A DNA stretch of 22,431 nucleotides from a virus: positions 1 through 22,431 of IMG/VR virus record IMGVR_UViG_3300042324_000640; one strand, written 5' to 3'. Within the stretch, counting starts at the first letter, position 1; every line of letters begins with the position of its first letter. This document shows positions 21,631-22,431 of the stretch, piece after piece. The notes below the pieces were generated by a model. The model saw only the letters and a list, made by a program, of their open reading frames with translations, had not been told where the DNA came from and made no database searches. Position numbers and translations under genes: made by a program.

Positions 21631-22431
21631 TTAAGTGCGAGACTTGCCGCTTGTGATTCCGTGTGGAACTCTTGGTGGCGGTGGAACTGGTGAAATAAAG
21701 TCACCTTTCACTTCCACCGGCGTAAATGAAACTGGTTCTGATGTTGGTTCGGATGTTGCCGTTGGAGTGAAAGTAGGTTCCGGAGTTTCTGTTGGAACCG
21801 GTGTAGAAGTTGGTTCAGGCGTTGGCGTGGAAGTTGGTTTTAAAGTTTCCATCAGAGCCGGTGTAAAAGTTGGTCGGGGAGTTGGAGTAGGAGTTGGTTC
21901 TGGAGTATCCGACTGTTTTAATGCCTCCGGTTTTTTATTTCCGCCAATTAGCATATTGAAAACAAGAATCAAACATATTGCCAACGGATCGAATACAATC
22001 ATGATCAACCATATAAAATAATTTACAGCATTATCCAATGGTATATTCAAGCTACTGGCTATGAACTTAAATGTTCCAACGTCCGTGTTAACAATTTTTT
22101 CTTTGGCTATATCATTTTGAACGTGCAATGTTTGTATAGTATTTTGGTCTTCAACTATCTTCTTCTTATTTTGCTCTATCAATTCTCCTTTTTTAACATT
22201 AAGTGCCGCAATCTTCTCGTCGCACTCTTTGTTGTATGCCGAAATAGAAATCATAGTATCTGCGTTTTCTTTTTCTAAATTTTTGATACTCGCTTCGGTT
22301 TCTCCTCTTTGAGATTTGGCACGACCTTCGATTGCAGCAACGCGATCATTATACTCCTTTACTTGCACAGCGTATCCAGTACGAAGTTTTTCTATTCTAT
22401 CTTGAGAATTTTTAATCTGGGCGTCGATATC
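21631..22431 (-). CDS. coiled-coil membrane protein with Pro/Thr-rich tail (start outside window)
   Basis: The frame is open to the right edge, with 266 residues visible. A GTG at 22368 is in frame, but 21 more sense codons precede it (DIDAQIKNSQDRIEKLRTGY), so it is probably internal. From the edge to about residue 118 the protein is a charged coiled coil (YNKECDEKIAALNVKKGELI). A membrane region follows at about 138-164 (YFIWLIMIVFDPLAICLILV), with the FDPLA motif that I recall from other phage membrane proteins. After this comes a 63-residue Pro/Thr/Glu repeat (TPEPTPTPTPRPTFTP and variants) and a Pro-rich end. It may span the host inner membrane with the rod-like tail extended, for example as a lysis or exclusion accessory; function unknown. 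Confidence 0.8.
   Translation of the reverse strand, partial: DIDAQIKNSQDRIEKLRTGYAVQVKEYNDRVAAIEGRAKSQRGETEASIKNLEKENADTMISISAYNKECDEKIAALNVKKGELIEQNKKKIVEDQNTIQTLHVQNDIAKEKIVNTDVGTFKFIASSLNIPLDNAVNYFIWLIMIVFDPLAICLILVFNMLIGGNKKPEALKQSDTPEPTPTPTPRPTFTPALMETLKPTSTPTPEPTSTPVPTETPEPTFTPTATSEPTSEPVSFTPVEVKGDFISPVPPPPRVPHGITSGKSRT
21721..21909 (-). repeat. Pro/Thr-coding degenerate repeat
   Basis: About 63 codons encode degenerate units of the type T-P-x-P-T, as in TPEPTPTPTPRPTFTP, KPTSTPTPEPTSTPVP and TETPEPTFTPTATSEPTSEP. The DNA repeat is imperfect and gives a long open plus-strand shadow frame. Such tails usually act as extended spacers. Confidence 0.7.

Noticed and set aside
21635-22021. 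Plus-strand frame of 128 codons rich in Gly and Val
   Set aside because: It is the complement of the Pro/Thr repeat in the membrane protein; repetitive sequence keeps it open.

Overview
The window is part of a contractile-tailed phage genome, a myovirus distantly related to T4. Every gene I can support lies on the minus strand, so transcription and translation run from high to low coordinates. The T4 signature is the baseplate set: a gp5-like spike, gp25, a gp6-type Baseplate_J protein and a very large gp7/gpI-like wedge protein. A gp55-like late sigma factor, a RuvC-type resolvase, a zinc-finger DNA primase and a phage peptide deformylase accompany it. Base composition is AT-rich and genes are tightly packed, with many ATGA overlaps. 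Several small proteins (the xxELxxxIRxxxxEE family, the late sigma, the deformylase) resemble what I recall from marine or freshwater T4-like phages, so an aquatic, probably metagenomic, phage is plausible. The host cannot be read from this sequence.

Layout in transcription order (right to left): 22431-21631, a coiled-coil membrane protein with a Pro/Thr-rich tail, cut by the right edge. 21544-20512, peptide deformylase, a small acidic protein and a small membrane protein, behind a sigma70-like promoter. 20460-18799, a GIY-YIG/NUMOD3 homing endonuclease immediately followed by the late sigma factor. 18722-15903, a conserved small protein, the gp5-like spike and a repeat-rich Ala/Gly/Ser protein. 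15862-13052, a Pro/Ala-rich protein, gp25 and gp6. 12997-6820, a DNRLRE-type protein, a 73-aa protein and a 1542-aa gp7-like protein with a LamG domain. 6768-1780, three further virion proteins, the last a 1059-aa appendage protein with a seven-repeat FG-GAP propeller and a dockerin-like calcium module. 1743-658, a small conserved protein, the RuvC-like resolvase and another small protein, ended by a good intrinsic terminator. 492-1, DNA primase behind its own sigma70-like promoter, cut by the left edge.

How it works together: the central 12 kb builds the baseplate and its receptor-facing parts, and the late sigma upstream probably switches these genes on. A recurring motif, TATATTTATA or close variants on the coding strand, sits just before most transcription units in the window. 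It is the reverse complement of the T4 late box TATAAATA and is the best candidate for a late-control signal. Primase and deformylase instead have TTGACA-type promoters, consistent with early expression by host polymerase. No stretch over 300 bases lacks a gene, and I saw no tRNA, CRISPR array, insertion sequence or plus-strand gene.
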